A program made the position numbers and the translations under genes. Below the pieces are notes generated by a model that saw only the letters and a program-made list of their open reading frames with translations, was not told the DNA's origin and ran no database searches. DNA of 64,000 nt from assembly GCF_900109165.1 (NCBI RefSeq), contig NZ_FNZF01000003.1:186001-250000 (forward strand). The letters run 5' to 3'. Numbering within the stretch: position 1 is the stretch's first letter; every line of letters begins with the position of its first letter. Source of the DNA: Bhargavaea ginsengi (GTDB taxonomy: Bacteria; Bacillota; Bacilli; Bacillales_A; Planococcaceae). Positions 35,873 through 46,058 of the stretch are shown here, in pieces.

Positions 35873-36382
35873 TCATTTGTGTCCCCGACGCCATTTTTCG
35901 AAAATTTCAGCCACTTCGTCACTGAGCGGGATTTTGGAGAATGGACGGTTATCACGGATTTCCCGGACCCGCTTTGAAATGCCATCCCGGACATCGCCCA
36001 TCTCCAGCCGGAGCTCCCTTGCGGACTTGCGGAGGGCGCCCTGGGCGAAAATGATGCGCTGCTCAGTATAGTCTGATGTCGCGACGTGCACCTGGGTGCG
36101 CCGGCTGCCGAGTTCGGAGGCAAGTCGCTCAATGCGTTCATCGGCCGTCTCGTTCTCCCTTGTAAAGACGACCTCGACGTCCCTGCGCCGTTCAGGTTTC
36201 GGGATGCCCGGCACATACTGAGCATCGAAGACGACAATCACCCGCCAGCCCGTATATGCCCGGTATTCCGCCATCATTTCGACAAGCAGATCGCGGGCAT
36301 CTTCAAGCCGGGCATCCCGGAGATTTTTCAGCTCCGGCCAGGCGCCGATGATATTGTAGCCGTCGACGATCAGGACATCCAT
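35873..36382 (-). CDS. rae1: Rae1/YacP ribosome-associated endoribonuclease
   Basis: A 169-170-residue NYN/PIN-like nuclease starting [18 protein letters not shown]. Acidic active-site residues are visible in VDGYN, VFDAQYV and VATSDYTEQ. B. subtilis Rae1 cleaves certain mRNAs in the ribosomal A site. The ATG overlaps the rlmB stop by one base (TGATG), supporting this start over longer in-frame readings. Confidence 0.93.
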   Translation of the reverse strand: MDVLIVDGYNIIGAWPELKNLRDARLEDARDLLVEMMAEYRAYTGWRVIVVFDAQYVPGIPKPERRRDVEVVFTRENETADERIERLASELGSRRTQVHVATSDYTEQRIIFAQGALRKSARELRLEMGDVRDGISKRVREIRDNRPFSKIPLSDEVAEIFEKWRRGHK

Positions 36383-37137
36383 CACTGACCGCCTTCCGTC
36401 TCGCGTTTTCGGAACACCTCGTACATGAGGAGCGCCGCCGCGACGGAGGCGTTGAGGGAGTTGACATGCCCGACCATCGGCAAGCTGTACAGGAAGTCGC
36501 ACTTGTCCCGCAGCAGCCGGCTCATACCGCGGCCCTCGCTGCCGATGATGACGGCGAGCGGCAGGCCCGCGTCCATATTGCGATAGTCGACACTGCCTTT
36601 GGCATCGGTGCCGGCAATCCAGACACCGCGGCCCTTCAGATCATCCACGGTACGCGCCATGTTGCCGACCCGCACAACCGGAACGTGTTCGATCGCTCCG
36701 GTGGATGCCTTGGCGACCACACCCGTCAGGCCGACGGAGCGCCGCTTCGGGATGATGATCCCGTGTACGCCCGACGCATCCGCCGTACGGAGGATCGAGC
36801 CCAGATTATGCGGATCCTCCAGCTCGTCCAGGATCAGGAAAAACGGGTCTTGCCCGCGTTCTTCCGCACGCCGGAACAGGTCGTCCAGCTCCGCATAGTC
36901 GTATGCCGCGACGGATGCCGCAATTCCCTGATGGGTCAGATCGGTCAGCAGGTCCAGCTTTTTCTTGGGTACCTGTTGGACGATCACGCCGGATTCTTTG
37001 GCGAGCGCGCGAATGTCCGAGGCGGATGCTTTCTGCATGCCTTCTGCAATCCAGATCTTATTCAGCTGGCGCCCCGAACGCAAAGCTTCAAGCACGGGGT
37101 TGCGTCCCGCAATGATTTCTTCTTCCCGGTTCGTCAC
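36382..37137 (-). CDS. rlmB: 23S rRNA 2'-O-methyltransferase RlmB (SpoU/TrmH family)
   Basis: A 251-residue SPOUT enzyme with an N-terminal substrate-binding domain ([16 protein letters not shown]), then motif 1 ([16 protein letters not shown]), motif 2 ([12 protein letters not shown]) and motif 3 ([20 protein letters not shown]) forming the trefoil knot. It methylates a 23S rRNA ribose (Gm2251 in E. coli). The GTG start overlaps the mrnC stop (GTGA) and has GGAGG 9 bases upstream. Confidence 0.94.
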   Translation of the reverse strand: MTNREEEIIAGRNPVLEALRSGRQLNKIWIAEGMQKASASDIRALAKESGVIVQQVPKKKLDLLTDLTHQGIAASVAAYDYAELDDLFRRAEERGQDPFFLILDELEDPHNLGSILRTADASGVHGIIIPKRRSVGLTGVVAKASTGAIEHVPVVRVGNMARTVDDLKGRGVWIAGTDAKGSVDYRNMDAGLPLAVIIGSEGRGMSRLLRDKCDFLYSLPMVGHVNSLNASVAAALLMYEVFRKRETEGGQ

Positions 37138-37553
37138 CGTACTTCCCCTCCTTCCGATTCGGCAAAGCCGATCGCGTACCGGACCACTTCGTCCAGCCGC
37201 TCTTTCCTGCCGAGCAGGTACAGATATCCGACAAGTGCTTCGAATGCCGTGCTGTAGTTGTACGTCTGTATATCCGTGTTTTTCGGGGCATGTCCCGATT
37301 TGGCGTTCCGTCCCCGGCGGACGACGGCGGCTTCCCCTTCGTCAAGAAAGCCTTTTTCCTCCATGGAGAGGACGATCGCCGCCTGGGACTTGGCTGATAC
37401 ATATCCGGTCGCCAGCCGGTGGAGTGTGTTGGGCTTCGCCCGTCCGGAGCGGATGAGGTGTTCGCGAACCGCCACTTCGTAGATTGCGTCGCCCATGTAG
37501 GCGAGCGCCAGCCCGTTCAGCTGGCGGATGTCGCCGTCACTGATTCCTGCCAT
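37134..37553 (-). CDS. mrnC: Mini-ribonuclease III
   Basis: A 139-residue RNase III-like nuclease without a dsRNA-binding domain. It has the signature [19 protein letters not shown] and the C-terminal [17 protein letters not shown] with catalytic acidic residues. Mini-III matures 23S rRNA ends in B. subtilis. It starts 4 bases after the cysS stop, using GAGGGG within cysS as ribosome binding site. Confidence 0.95.
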   Translation of the reverse strand: MAGISDGDIRQLNGLALAYMGDAIYEVAVREHLIRSGRAKPNTLHRLATGYVSAKSQAAIVLSMEEKGFLDEGEAAVVRRGRNAKSGHAPKNTDIQTYNYSTAFEALVGYLYLLGRKERLDEVVRYAIGFAESEGGEVR

Positions 37554-37557
37554 CCGA

Positions 37558-38958
37558 TCAGCCCCTCTTCCAGCGGACGCCCTGCCGGGTATCCTCGAGG
37601 ACGATGCCCTGGCTCAGCAGATGATCCCTGATTTCGTCGGCGCGCTTGAAGTCACGGCTTTTCCTTGCCTCTTCGCGCTCCGCGATCAGTGCATCGACCT
37701 CTTCGCCAGGCAGTTCTTCCGCCGCCTCCAGAGTGATCCCGAGTACGCCTGCAAGCTTGCTGAACGTGCCGATGAACGCCTGCAGCACGTCTTTCTGGGT
37801 GTTTTTTTCATTCAGGTAAGTATTCGAAAGTCGAGCCAGGTCGAACAGTGCCGCAATCGCATTGGCGGTGTTGAAGTCATCATCCATCGCGTCTTCAAAC
37901 GACTTCTGTACCTCCTTGATCTTATGGAGCCATATGTCCCCCTGGTCACCGTTGTCCGCCGTCTGCTCAAGGCGGAACATGAGGTTGCGGTACGCCGTAC
38001 GAAGCCGCTCAAGGGCATTTTCCGCATCCGTAATCACTTCAGAAGAGAAGTTGATCGGGTTCCGGTAGTGGACCGTCAGCATAAAGTAGCGCAGCACCTG
38101 CGGGTCGATTTTCTGGCGGATATCGTGGACGGTAATGAAGTTCCCCAGGGATTTCGACATTTTCTCGTTGTCGATGTTGACGTAGCCGTTATGCATCCAG
38201 TAATTCGCGAATGTCTTGTCGTTGTGCGCCTCGCTCTGGGCGATTTCATTTTCATGGTGCGGGAACGTCAGGTCCTGGCCGCCCGCGTGGATGTCGATCG
38301 TGTCGCCGAGCACTTCGCGCGCCATAACCGAGCACTCGATGTGCCAGCCCGGACGGCCTGCACCCCAGGGGCTTTCCCAAGAGATTTCGCCGGGCTTCAC
38401 ACCCTTCCAGAGGGCGAAGTCGAGTGCGTCTTCCTTTTTCTCGCCGGGCTGGATGCGCGCACCGACCTTAAGCTCATCGATCGACTGCTGGGAAAGCTTG
38501 CCGTAGCCGCCGAATTTGCGTGTCCGGTAGTAGACGTCGCCGCCTGACTCGTAAGCGTAGCCCTTGTCGACCAGCACACCGATAAAATCGATGATGTCCC
38601 GGATATGGTCCGTAACGCGCGGGTGGTCATCCGCATGGCGGCATCCGAGCGCCTCTATGTCTGCGAAATACGCAGCAATGAACCGCTCCGTCAGTTCGCC
38701 GACTTCTTCACCGATCTCGTTTGCCGCTTTGATGATCTTGTCATCGACGTCTGTGAAGTTCGAAACGAAATGGACGTCATAGCCTTTATACTCCAGGTAA
38801 TTGCGGACCGTGTCATAAACGATGACCGGGCGCGCATTGCCGATGTGGATGTAGTTGTAGACGGTCGGGCCGCAAACATACATCTTCACTTTCCCCTCTT
38901 CGATCGGGACAAACGGTTCTTTCTTTCTGCTGAGTGTATTGAACATCTGGATGGTCAT
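37558..38958 (-). CDS. cysS: Cysteinyl-tRNA synthetase
   Basis: A 466-residue class I synthetase, normal length. It has [16 protein letters not shown] (HIGN at 38-41), KMSKSLGNF near residue 268, and zinc-ligand Cys/His positions including the first CGP Cys. It charges tRNA-Cys. The start overlaps the cysE stop by 4 bases, so cysE and cysS are coupled and share the upstream Cys T-box. Confidence 0.97.
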   Translation of the reverse strand: MTIQMFNTLSRKKEPFVPIEEGKVKMYVCGPTVYNYIHIGNARPVIVYDTVRNYLEYKGYDVHFVSNFTDVDDKIIKAANEIGEEVGELTERFIAAYFADIEALGCRHADDHPRVTDHIRDIIDFIGVLVDKGYAYESGGDVYYRTRKFGGYGKLSQQSIDELKVGARIQPGEKKEDALDFALWKGVKPGEISWESPWGAGRPGWHIECSVMAREVLGDTIDIHAGGQDLTFPHHENEIAQSEAHNDKTFANYWMHNGYVNIDNEKMSKSLGNFITVHDIRQKIDPQVLRYFMLTVHYRNPINFSSEVITDAENALERLRTAYRNLMFRLEQTADNGDQGDIWLHKIKEVQKSFEDAMDDDFNTANAIAALFDLARLSNTYLNEKNTQKDVLQAFIGTFSKLAGVLGITLEAAEELPGEEVDALIAEREEARKSRDFKRADEIRDHLLSQGIVLEDTRQGVRWKRG

Positions 38959-39611
38959 CGTCTTGCCTCCTTCAGCTGCTCCTGTAGCTTTTCCAATTCA
39001 TTGTTGAGCCGGGCGATTTTCTCTTCCAGCATATCGCATTTGTCTGCAACCGGATCCGGGATGTCCTGGTGGTCCAGTTTTTTCGTCACTTTAACACCAT
39101 TCTGGACAACGACAGTCCCCGGAATCCCGACGACTGTGGAATTCGGCGGCACGTCTTTGAGCACGACGGATCCTGCGCCGACTTTGACATTGTCGCCGAG
39201 CGTGATCGAACCAAGCACTTTCGCGCCTGATGCCACGAGCACATTATTGCCGAGTGTCGGGTGGCGCTTGCCTTTTTCCTTGCCGGTCCCGCCGAGCGTG
39301 ACGCCCTGATAGAGCGTGACGTCATTGCCGATCACACAAGTTTCTCCGATGACGACACCGGAACCGTGGTCGATAAAGAACCGGCGTCCGATAACAGCGC
39401 CCGGGTGGATCTCGATCCCGGTCAGGAACCGGACAAACTGGGACACGAACCGGGCAAGGAAGCGCATGCCCCTTTTGTGGAAAGCATGGGCGACCCGGTA
39501 GCCCCAGAGCGCGTGAAGCCCTGAATAAGTCAGCACAATCTCGAAGGAACTCCTTGCTGCGGGGTCCTGGTCGAAAATTGTCGCAATATCTTCTTTCATC
39601 CTCTTGAACAT
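38955..39611 (-). CDS. cysE: Serine O-acetyltransferase
   Basis: A 218-residue left-handed beta-helix acetyltransferase starting [20 protein letters not shown]. Catalytic His/Asp segment [13 protein letters not shown] and [20 protein letters not shown] are visible, plus hexapeptide repeats to about residue 175 and a coiled-coil tail. It makes O-acetylserine for cysteine synthesis. The start at 39611 follows TTTTGGAGG; a 22-codon extension would run into the T-box terminator. Confidence 0.95.
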   Translation of the reverse strand: MFKRMKEDIATIFDQDPAARSSFEIVLTYSGLHALWGYRVAHAFHKRGMRFLARFVSQFVRFLTGIEIHPGAVIGRRFFIDHGSGVVIGETCVIGNDVTLYQGVTLGGTGKEKGKRHPTLGNNVLVASGAKVLGSITLGDNVKVGAGSVVLKDVPPNSTVVGIPGTVVVQNGVKVTKKLDHQDIPDPVADKCDMLEEKIARLNNELEKLQEQLKEARR

Positions 39612-39675
39612 GGTTGAGCATTCCTCCAAAATCCGAAAACTAAGGCGGGCGGGAGCTATCCGGCGGCACGCGGCC

Positions 39676-39920
39676 AAAACAAAAAGCGCCCCTGTCAGTT
39701 GACAGAGACGCCGGTATGCGCGGTTCCACTCTGGTTTGGGAGGAACAAAAAGCGCTCCTCCCCCCTCGGTGCCCGTAACGTGGGCAAAGCGGCCGGCCTA
39801 CTTGTTTCGGCTCGGCGCTCCGAGGTGCATTTCCGCGCGCAGCGGCCCGGGCCGCTTTCAGCCGGCGGCGGCCCTCTCTGTCGAGCTTGCGCAACGTACT
39901 TCTCCTCTTCGTCGCTTTCG
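39676..39920 (-). promoter_or_regulatory. T-box riboswitch (candidate Cys specifier) before cysE-cysS
   Basis: Minus strand shows the specifier-loop 5' side GAAGTA, then AGAGAG, and GGAAA-TGC-A-CCTCGGAGC, where TGC (39827-39829) is at the specifier position and reads Cys. The linker AAGTAGG and the T-box AGAGTGGAACCGCGC (about 39718-39732) follow. The terminator GCGTCTCTGTC/GACAGGGGCGC with TTTTTGTTTT lies at 39676-39712. Uncharged tRNA-Cys should allow readthrough into cysE. Confidence 0.92.
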
Positions 39921-39945
39921 GTATGTTGATTCCTTGTTGACCTCT

Positions 39946-39973
39946 ATTGTACTTGGGGAACGCGGAATGTCAA
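39946..39973 (-). promoter_or_regulatory. Sigma-A promoter of the cysE-cysS T-box transcript
   Basis: Minus strand -35 TTGACA (39968-39973), 16-base spacer, -10 TACAAT (39946-39951), placed just upstream of the T-box. It also separates gltX from the cys genes. Confidence 0.75.
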
Positions 39974-40008
39974 TTGATTAAACCGTACGCGGCAGAGGCA
40001 ATAAATAT

Positions 40009-41466
40009 TCAGCCTGCGTAAGCGGAGACGCGCCGGATAACCTTGTCGCGTCCGAGGAGCGAGATCGATTCCTGGAGCTCCGGACCATGCGTCTGGCCCG
40101 TCGTCACGACACGGATCGGCATGAAGAGATTCTTGCCCTTGTGGCCGGTTTCTTTCTGCACAGCCTTGATTGCGCCTTTGATCGAGGCCGGGTCGAACGA
40201 TTCAAGTTCCTCAAGCTTCGCTTTGAATGCCGTCATCACTTCCGGAACCTGCTCGCCGGAAAGGACGGCCTTTGCTTCCTCATCGTATTCGATGTCTTCG
40301 TTAAAGAACTGGGCGGACAATTCGACAATTTCCGCACCGAAGCTCATCTGCTCCTGATAAAGCGCGATCAGCCGTTCGGCCCATTCGCGTTTTTCCGCGG
40401 ATAGCTCTTCCGACAGGCGGCCCGCCTTCTGGAGATGCGGCAGCGCCAGCTTCACGACTTCCTCGGAAGGAAGCTGCTTCACATACTGGTTGTTCATCCA
40501 GGTCAGCTTCTGCTTGTCGAAGAGCGCAGGCGACTTCGACAGGCGGTCGGCTTCGAACATCTCGATGAACTCGTCCTTCGAGAAGATTTCGTCCTCACCC
40601 TTCGGCGACCAGCCGAGAAGGGCGATGAAGTTGAAGAGCGCCTCCGGCAGATAGCCGAGCTCCTCGTACTGCTCGATAAACTGGATGATCGATTCGTCAC
40701 GCTTCGACAATTTCTTGCGGCTTTCGTTGACGATGAGTGTCATGTGGCCGAATGTCGGCGGCTCCCAGCCGAACGCCTCGTAGATCATCATTTGCTTCGG
40801 CGTGTTGGAGATGTGGTCATCCCCGCGGAGGACATGCGTGATCTTCATGTAGTGGTCGTCGATTGCCACCGCGAAGTTATAGGTCGGCACGCCGTCCTTT
40901 TTCACGATGACCCAGTCGCCGAAATCGCCGGATTCAAACGATACTTCATCCTTGACCATGTCCTGGAATTTGTACGTGCGGCCTTCCGGCACGGCGATGC
41001 GGATGCTTGGCTGGCGGCCTTCCGCCTCGAGCTTCGCGCGGTCATCGTCTGTCAGATGACGGCACTTGCCGCTGTAGCGCGGCATTTCTCCGCGTGCCTG
41101 CTGGGCCTCGCGCTCCGCTTCCAGCTCTTCTTCGGTGCAGTAGCACTTGTAGGCGAGACCTTTTTCCAGGAGCCCGTCATACAGTTGCTTATAGAGGTCA
41201 TTTCGCTCCGACTGGCGGTACGGGCCGTACTCGCCGCCGACGTCGATGCTCTCATCCCAGTCGATGCCGAGCCATTTCAGATAGCGGAGCTGCGATTCCT
41301 CGCCGCCCTCGATGTTCCGCTTCGCGTCGGTGTCCTCGATGCGGATGATGAACTTTCCGCCGTTATGGCGTGCGTAGAGATAGTTGAAGAGCGCCGTCCT
41401 GGCGTTCCCGATATGCAGGTGCCCCGTCGGACTCGGTGCATAGCGTACACGGACTTCCTGTGTCAT
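40009..41466 (-). CDS. gltX: Glutamyl-tRNA synthetase (probably non-discriminating)
   Basis: A 485-residue class Ib synthetase starting [20 protein letters not shown], with HIGN (18-21) and KLSKRDES near residue 250. In Bacilli GltX also mischarges tRNA-Gln for GatCAB. The start at 41466 follows GGAGGAACC. A much longer in-frame reading continues upstream, but it translates the intergenic repeat array into repetitive peptide and lacks any resemblance to the family, so it is rejected. Confidence 0.96.
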   Translation of the reverse strand: MTQEVRVRYAPSPTGHLHIGNARTALFNYLYARHNGGKFIIRIEDTDAKRNIEGGEESQLRYLKWLGIDWDESIDVGGEYGPYRQSERNDLYKQLYDGLLEKGLAYKCYCTEEELEAEREAQQARGEMPRYSGKCRHLTDDDRAKLEAEGRQPSIRIAVPEGRTYKFQDMVKDEVSFESGDFGDWVIVKKDGVPTYNFAVAIDDHYMKITHVLRGDDHISNTPKQMMIYEAFGWEPPTFGHMTLIVNESRKKLSKRDESIIQFIEQYEELGYLPEALFNFIALLGWSPKGEDEIFSKDEFIEMFEADRLSKSPALFDKQKLTWMNNQYVKQLPSEEVVKLALPHLQKAGRLSEELSAEKREWAERLIALYQEQMSFGAEIVELSAQFFNEDIEYDEEAKAVLSGEQVPEVMTAFKAKLEELESFDPASIKGAIKAVQKETGHKGKNLFMPIRVVTTGQTHGPELQESISLLGRDKVIRRVSAYAG

Positions 41467-41507
41467 AGATGGTTCCTCCTGTTCGTTCGAACATGTTTGC
41501 TCCGTCC

Positions 41508-41513
41508 ATTTTA
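41508..41513 (-). promoter_or_regulatory. Possible promoter of gltX (extended -10)
   Basis: Minus strand TGGTAAAAT gives an extended -10 (TAAAAT, 41508-41513) about 42 bases before the gltX start. A TTTAAA element 16 bases upstream is a weak -35. The repeat array begins about 75 bases further upstream. Confidence 0.45.
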
Positions 41514-41589
41514 CCACAGCACGTGAGGTTTTAAAGCGCCGGGTGCTGCGCCGGCCTGATTTCCGGAGAAGGCATCGGCTCGCAGGGTT

Positions 41590-41882
41590 TTGGTGCGCGG
41601 ACTTTGGGTGTTTGTGCGCGAATCTTGGGGGCGGGGGCATTTTCGTGCGTGAACTTTGGAGATTCGTGCGCGAACTCTGGGGGCGCAGGGTTTTCGTGCG
41701 CAAACTTTCGCGATTCGTACGCAAACCCCGGGACCGGAGGGATTTACGTACGTGAACTTGCGTGATTCATACGCAAACCCTGGGGGGCGCAGGGATTTTC
41801 GTGCGCGAACTTTCGCGATTCGTACGCGAACCCTGGGGGCGGAGGGATTTTCGTGCGCAAACTTTCGCGATTCGTACGCGAA
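41590..41882. repeat. Helically phased array of 12 short palindromic cores
   Basis: Twelve copies of a 12-bp core, mostly TTCGTGCGCGAA alternating with TTCGTACGCGAA, start at about 41590, 41611, 41642, 41663, 41693, 41714, 41744, 41766, 41798, 41819, 41850 and 41871. Spacings alternate about 21 and 31 bp, so two cores form a roughly 52-bp unit repeated six times. The three right-hand units are best conserved, with GAACTTTCGCGA in the short gap and CCCTGGGGGCG-GAGGGATT in the long gap. It lies upstream of gltX and downstream of ispF; no gene is credible here. Confidence 0.9.
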
Positions 41883-41906
41883 CGCCCCGGACATCTCCCG
41901 GCATGC

Positions 41907-41935
41907 AAAAGACCGCCCGGCAATCCCGGGCGGTC
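41907..41935 (-). terminator. Terminator after ispF
   Basis: Hairpin GACCGCCCGG/CCGGGCGGTC with a short loop, followed by TTTTGC on the minus strand, 6 bases after the ispF stop. Confidence 0.85.
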
Positions 41936-41941
41936 CTGTCA

Positions 41942-42418
41942 TTACGCTTTTTCCAACAAAATCACCGCGAGTGCGGCAATGCCTTCTTCGCGGCCGACAA
42001 AGCCTAGCTTTTCGGTCGTGGTCGCCTTGACGTTCACCTGCGATACGTCGGCGTGAAGCAGCTCTGCGATGCGGGCGCGGATCTTGTCGATATGCGGCGC
42101 CATTTTCGGGCGCTGCGCCATGATTGTGCAGTCGACATTGCCGAGTTTCCAGCCCCGGGCCTCGACATCCTCCCAGACCTTCTCCAGCAATACTGCGGAG
42201 TCGGCGTCCTTGAACGCTTCGTCGGTGTCCGGGAAGTGGCGCCCGATGTCCCCTTCGCCGATCGCGCCAAGCGCCGCGTCGGTCACCGTGTGGAGCAGCA
42301 CATCCGCATCCGAGTGGCCGATGAGGCCGCGCTCGTGCGGGATGGTCACGCCGCCGATGATGAGCGGACGCCCTTCCGCAAATTCATGCACGTCAAATCC
42401 TTGTCCGATCCTGATCAT
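41942..42418 (-). CDS. ispF: 2-C-methyl-D-erythritol 2,4-cyclodiphosphate synthase
   Basis: A 158-residue trimeric IspF of the MEP isoprenoid pathway. Zinc ligands appear in GQGFDVHEF and [21 protein letters not shown], and the conserved [18 protein letters not shown] is at the C-terminus. The ATG overlaps the ispD stop by 4 bases. Confidence 0.97.
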   Translation of the reverse strand: MIRIGQGFDVHEFAEGRPLIIGGVTIPHERGLIGHSDADVLLHTVTDAALGAIGEGDIGRHFPDTDEAFKDADSAVLLEKVWEDVEARGWKLGNVDCTIMAQRPKMAPHIDKIRARIAELLHADVSQVNVKATTTEKLGFVGREEGIAALAVILLEKA

Positions 42419-43119
42419 TCCGTCTCCTCCTGCCGTTTCAGCAGCGCCTCGCCGATCGCGAGGTCCACTTTGGTCGTCATCTTCAGATTATCATAAGTGC
42501 TCTCGACGACACGGACGGGATGTCCGAGCCGCTCGACAAGCATTGATTCGTCGGTTCCGAGGAACCCGTCGGCAAATGCCTTTTCCTCCGCCTCCGCCAG
42601 CAGGCCCGCGCGGAACGCCTGCGGAGTCTGGACAAGCCAGACCGTACTGCGGTCCGGGGTGGCTTCTACGACTCCGTCCGTTACCTGCTTCACAGTGTCC
42701 TTGGACGGGACCGCAGCAATTGCGGCGCCGTGGCCGGCCGCGGTCTCCGCGAGCTCCCTGATCACCCGGCGCGAAAGAAACGGCCGCGCGGCATCATGTA
42801 CCATGACGACCGCATCATCCGCTCCGCCGGCCGCTCCGAATGCACGGACACATGCACGGACGCTGTCCTGCCGTTCGCCCCCGCCGTCCGGCATCGCCGT
42901 GATTTTCGTGATGCCGTGACACTCGAGCATGCCGCGGATCCGGTCCCGTTCGTCCGGGCGCACGGCAAGGATGATGCCCGCGCAGTCCGGATCCTGCTGG
43001 AACACGGAAAGCGTCCGGACCAGTATCGGCTTTTCCGCAAGCGGCAGGAAGAGCTTGTTTTCCCCGGCTCCCATCCGCCGGCCGCTCCCCGCCGCCGGAA
43101 GCATAACTGTATATTCCAT
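42415..43119 (-). CDS. ispD: 2-C-methyl-D-erythritol 4-phosphate cytidylyltransferase
   Basis: A 234-residue nucleotidyltransferase with the Gly-rich CTP loop [16 protein letters not shown] (residues 7-22), [10 protein letters not shown] and the C-terminal Thr/Lys region [12 protein letters not shown]. It makes CDP-methylerythritol in the MEP pathway, with IspF encoded next and overlapping. About 50 bases separate it from yacL. Confidence 0.96.
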   Translation of the reverse strand: MEYTVMLPAAGSGRRMGAGENKLFLPLAEKPILVRTLSVFQQDPDCAGIILAVRPDERDRIRGMLECHGITKITAMPDGGGERQDSVRACVRAFGAAGGADDAVVMVHDAARPFLSRRVIRELAETAAGHGAAIAAVPSKDTVKQVTDGVVEATPDRSTVWLVQTPQAFRAGLLAEAEEKAFADGFLGTDESMLVERLGHPVRVVESTYDNLKMTTKVDLAIGEALLKRQEETE

Positions 43120-43170
43120 CCGATTTCACTCCATCAAGTGAAAGGACAGGGCACGGGGCCCTGCCTTCCG

Positions 43171-44247
43171 TCAGTTTTTCGCTTTCATGTCACGCGGCCG
43201 CGCAAAGATCATCCGCCCCGCGGATGTCTGCAGGACACTTGTCACCGCGACGGTTAGCGTTTTGCCGATCTGATGTTTGCCATTCTCGATGACGATCATC
43301 GTGCCGTCGTCCAGATAGGCGACGCCCTGATTGGATTCCTTGCCTTCCTTGATGACTGTGACACGCATTTCCTCGCCCGGGATGACGACCGGTTTTACCG
43401 CATTCGCAAGATCATTGATGTTGAGCACCCGGACATTGTGCAGATCGCAGACTTTGTTCAGGTTGAAGTCGTTCGTCACGACGACCCCGCCGTTTTTCTT
43501 TGCCAGGCGGACGAGTTTCATGTCGACCTCATTCACATCGTCAAAGTCCTCGTCGGTAATGACGGTCTGCCGGTCGTCCTGGATGCGCTTGAGGATATCA
43601 AGACCCCTGCGCCCCTTTGTCCGCTTAAGTGAATCGGACGAGTCTGCGATATGCTGCAGCTCGGTCAGGACAAATTGAGGAATGACAAGTTCGCCCTCGA
43701 GAAACCCGGTTTCGGAAATGTCCGCGATCCGGCCGTCGATGATGACGCTCGTGTCGAGGATTTTCTGGCTTGCGACCGCTTCGGCGGGTGACGGCGCGCC
43801 ATCCTTTTTCTTTTCACCGCTTCTCGTGAACGTCTGGATCAGCTCTTCCCGTTTCTGGAACCCGACCTGGAAGCCGAGATAACCGAGAAGGATGGAGAGG
43901 ATGACCGGAAGGATATCCGTAATGACCGGGATCTGGATCGCCCCGATCGCGAAGGTCAGGAGAAAGGCAACGATGAGTCCGATGATCATGCCGACCGTCC
44001 CGAACAGCAGGTCGAGCACCGGGGCTTTCATGAGTTTTTCCTCGAGCCATTTGATTGATCGCACGGTCGGATCGGCCAAAGCAAGACTGAGCAGATAAAG
44101 CAGGATTGCGCCGATCAGCGCGGAAGTATATGCATTGGTGAGCCATGGCTGGTTAACGGATAAAAGTTCGAATAATGACGGAAGAAAAATAACACCAAGC
44201 GTGGCTCCGATGAGCGCATAGGCGACCCTTACAAAAAAGTTCAGCAT
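43171..44247 (-). CDS. yacL: PIN/TRAM-domain membrane protein YacL
   Basis: A 358-residue protein with four hydrophobic segments (about 1-25, 38-58, 75-100, 105-130), then a PIN nuclease-like domain (KILDTSVIIDGRIADISETG through VVTNDFNLNKVC, with conserved acidic residues) and a C-terminal TRAM domain (GKTLTVAVTSVLQTSAGRMIFA). Membership of the YacL family is clear; its RNA substrate is not known to me. In B. subtilis disA precedes it, but that gene is absent here. Ribosome binding site AAAGGAGGTG. Confidence 0.93.
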   Translation of the reverse strand: MLNFFVRVAYALIGATLGVIFLPSLFELLSVNQPWLTNAYTSALIGAILLYLLSLALADPTVRSIKWLEEKLMKAPVLDLLFGTVGMIIGLIVAFLLTFAIGAIQIPVITDILPVILSILLGYLGFQVGFQKREELIQTFTRSGEKKKDGAPSPAEAVASQKILDTSVIIDGRIADISETGFLEGELVIPQFVLTELQHIADSSDSLKRTKGRRGLDILKRIQDDRQTVITDEDFDDVNEVDMKLVRLAKKNGGVVVTNDFNLNKVCDLHNVRVLNINDLANAVKPVVIPGEEMRVTVIKEGKESNQGVAYLDDGTMIVIENGKHQIGKTLTVAVTSVLQTSAGRMIFARPRDMKAKN

Positions 44248-44601
44248 TGATTTTCACCTCCTTTACTAAAGTATACACGTTAGGCCCCCCGACTTCCTTC
44301 CGAAGGGGGTTGAAAATCCTATGATTTCCATAAATATTAGGACGGAGAAAAAGGGAGGAAGTTCCTTTCGGGAATGAAGATCCGTTATGCTTACAATCCT
44401 GATCCTCACTAACTTCCCCATTCCGCTCCGACTAAAACCAAAAACGGTCCCGCCGCATGTATATGCAACGGGACCGCCTTGTTTTAATCTATGTCGCAGG
44501 ATTTACGGTGTGACGGCATTCAGTTAAGAGAAACGTCAACGTCTCACCAAAGATCATCAGCGTTCAACATAAACCGTCAATGTCCCCATCAATCCAGCCG
44601 T
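44248..44601 (-). terminator. yacL-radA gap: radA terminator, no disA
   Basis: This 354-base gap holds a terminator for radA (arms CGGTCCCG and CGGGACCG, about 44441-44477, with TTTTTGGTTTT after it on the minus strand). Nearer yacL is a TATACT hexamer (about 44271-44276) that could be a -10 for yacL, without a clear -35. I see no open reading frame and no remnant of disA, the diadenylate cyclase gene usually found here. Confidence 0.75.
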
Positions 44602-45975
44602 TTACTTGAACGCTTCCCCGAGCGCTTCGGCGACGGTGCTGACGCCGACGACCTGGATGCCTTCCGGGTAGTCCCATCCGCCAAGGTTCGAGGCCGGAAC
44701 GATGGCGCGCTTGAAGCCGAGCTTTTTCGCTTCCTGGACACGCTGCTCGATGCGGGACACGCGACGGATCTCGCCGGTCAGGCCGACTTCGCCGACAAAG
44801 ACGTCATACGGGCTGACCGCGGTGTCCTTGAAGCTCGAGACGATGCTCGTAAGGACGGCGAGGTCGATCGCCGGCTCGTCGAGTTTCACGCCTCCCGCCA
44901 CCTTGATATAGGCGTCATGGGTCTGCAGCAACATGTTCATCCGCTTCTCAAGCACCGCCATGAGAAGGGACACACGGCTCTGGTCCAAACCGGTCGCCAT
45001 CCGCTTCGGATAGTTGAAGCTGGATTGTGTGACCAGCGCCTGGATTTCGACGAGGATCGGACGCGTCCCTTCCATCGAAGCGACGACAACGGAGCCCGCC
45101 GCGCCCTGGGAACGCTCCTCCAGAAAAAGTTCCGACGGGTTCAGCACTTCTTTCAGCCCCGCCTGGATCATCTCAAAGATCGCCATCTCATTTGTCGAGC
45201 CAAAGCGGTTCTTCACGCTCCGGAGAATCCGGTACGTATGGTGTCGTTCGCCTTCAAAGTAAAGCACCGTGTCGACCATGTGCTCGAGGAGGCGGGGCCC
45301 GGCGATCTGGCCTTCCTTCGTAACGTGTCCGACGAGGAAAATCGCGGTCCCTGTCGTTTTCGCGATCCGCATAAGATCGGCGGTGCACTCGCGCACCTGT
45401 GATACGCTCCCCGGCGCAGACGTGACGTCCGGATGGTGCACCGTCTGGATCGAGTCGACGATGACGAACTGTGGCTTCAGTTCCTCAATCGACAGCCGGA
45501 TATGCTCCATGTCGGTCTCGGAATAAATATAAAGTTCGGGAGAAGTGACGCCGATCCGCTCCGCGCGGAGTTTGGTCTGGCGGACTGATTCCTCGCCCGA
45601 GACGTATAGGACCCGGCGGCCCTTCTCGGCCAGCAGCGATGACACTTGGAGAAGGAGCGTCGACTTCCCGATTCCCGGATCGCCGCCGATCAGGACAAGC
45701 GAGCCCGGCACGACGCCGCCACCGAGCACCCGGTTCAGTTCACCGAACGCCGTTTCGACGCGCGGCTCTTCCTGAGTCTCGACCGACGTGATCGGCGCGG
45801 CCTTGCCGGCCGGGCCGGCTTCGGTCCGGAAAGCCCCGCCGCGAGCGGCCTTGCCTACGATTGAGACTTCCTCGTCCATCGTATTCCATTCGCCGCAGCC
45901 CGGGCATCGGCCCATCCACTTCGGTGACTCATATCCGCAATCCCGGCACATGAACTTCGTTTTTTTCTTCGCCAT
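44602..45975 (-). CDS. radA: DNA repair protein RadA (Sms)
   Basis: A 457-residue RadA: zinc finger C10-x2-C13...C24-x2-C27 ([18 protein letters not shown]), RecA-like ATPase with Walker [11 protein letters not shown] (98-107), the RadA-specific KNRFGS motif, and a C-terminal Lon-like domain. It promotes branch migration in recombination. The start at 45975 is chosen for the family N-terminus MAKKKTKF; nine extra codons in frame run through the clpC-radA spacer. Confidence 0.96.
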   Translation of the reverse strand: MAKKKTKFMCRDCGYESPKWMGRCPGCGEWNTMDEEVSIVGKAARGGAFRTEAGPAGKAAPITSVETQEEPRVETAFGELNRVLGGGVVPGSLVLIGGDPGIGKSTLLLQVSSLLAEKGRRVLYVSGEESVRQTKLRAERIGVTSPELYIYSETDMEHIRLSIEELKPQFVIVDSIQTVHHPDVTSAPGSVSQVRECTADLMRIAKTTGTAIFLVGHVTKEGQIAGPRLLEHMVDTVLYFEGERHHTYRILRSVKNRFGSTNEMAIFEMIQAGLKEVLNPSELFLEERSQGAAGSVVVASMEGTRPILVEIQALVTQSSFNYPKRMATGLDQSRVSLLMAVLEKRMNMLLQTHDAYIKVAGGVKLDEPAIDLAVLTSIVSSFKDTAVSPYDVFVGEVGLTGEIRRVSRIEQRVQEAKKLGFKRAIVPASNLGGWDYPEGIQVVGVSTVAEALGEAFK

Positions 45976-45992
45976 TTGTACCTCCAGGCACG

Positions 45993-46030
45993 GAAAAGAC
46001 ATCCCGCCGCAGGATGCGGGCGGGATGTCT
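45993..46030 (-). terminator. Terminator of clpC
   Basis: Long hairpin AGACATCCCGCC/GGCGGGATGTCT with a 10-base loop and TTTTCC on the minus strand, lying between clpC and the radA start. Confidence 0.85.
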
Positions 46031-46058
46031 GAACCATTTATTTGATGCTTTGATTATA

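Noticed and set aside
41590-41882. CRISPR array
   Set aside because: Core copies are only 12 bp, gaps are 9-20 bp and themselves repeated, and there are no cas genes.
41467-41942. Minus-strand frames through the repeat array, including an extension of gltX and a 143-codon frame with RTKxL/ESRKF repeats
   Set aside because: The repetitive peptides are a by-product of the 52-bp DNA repeat, which is not disrupted by stops in this frame; gltX has a better start with a ribosome binding site at 41466.
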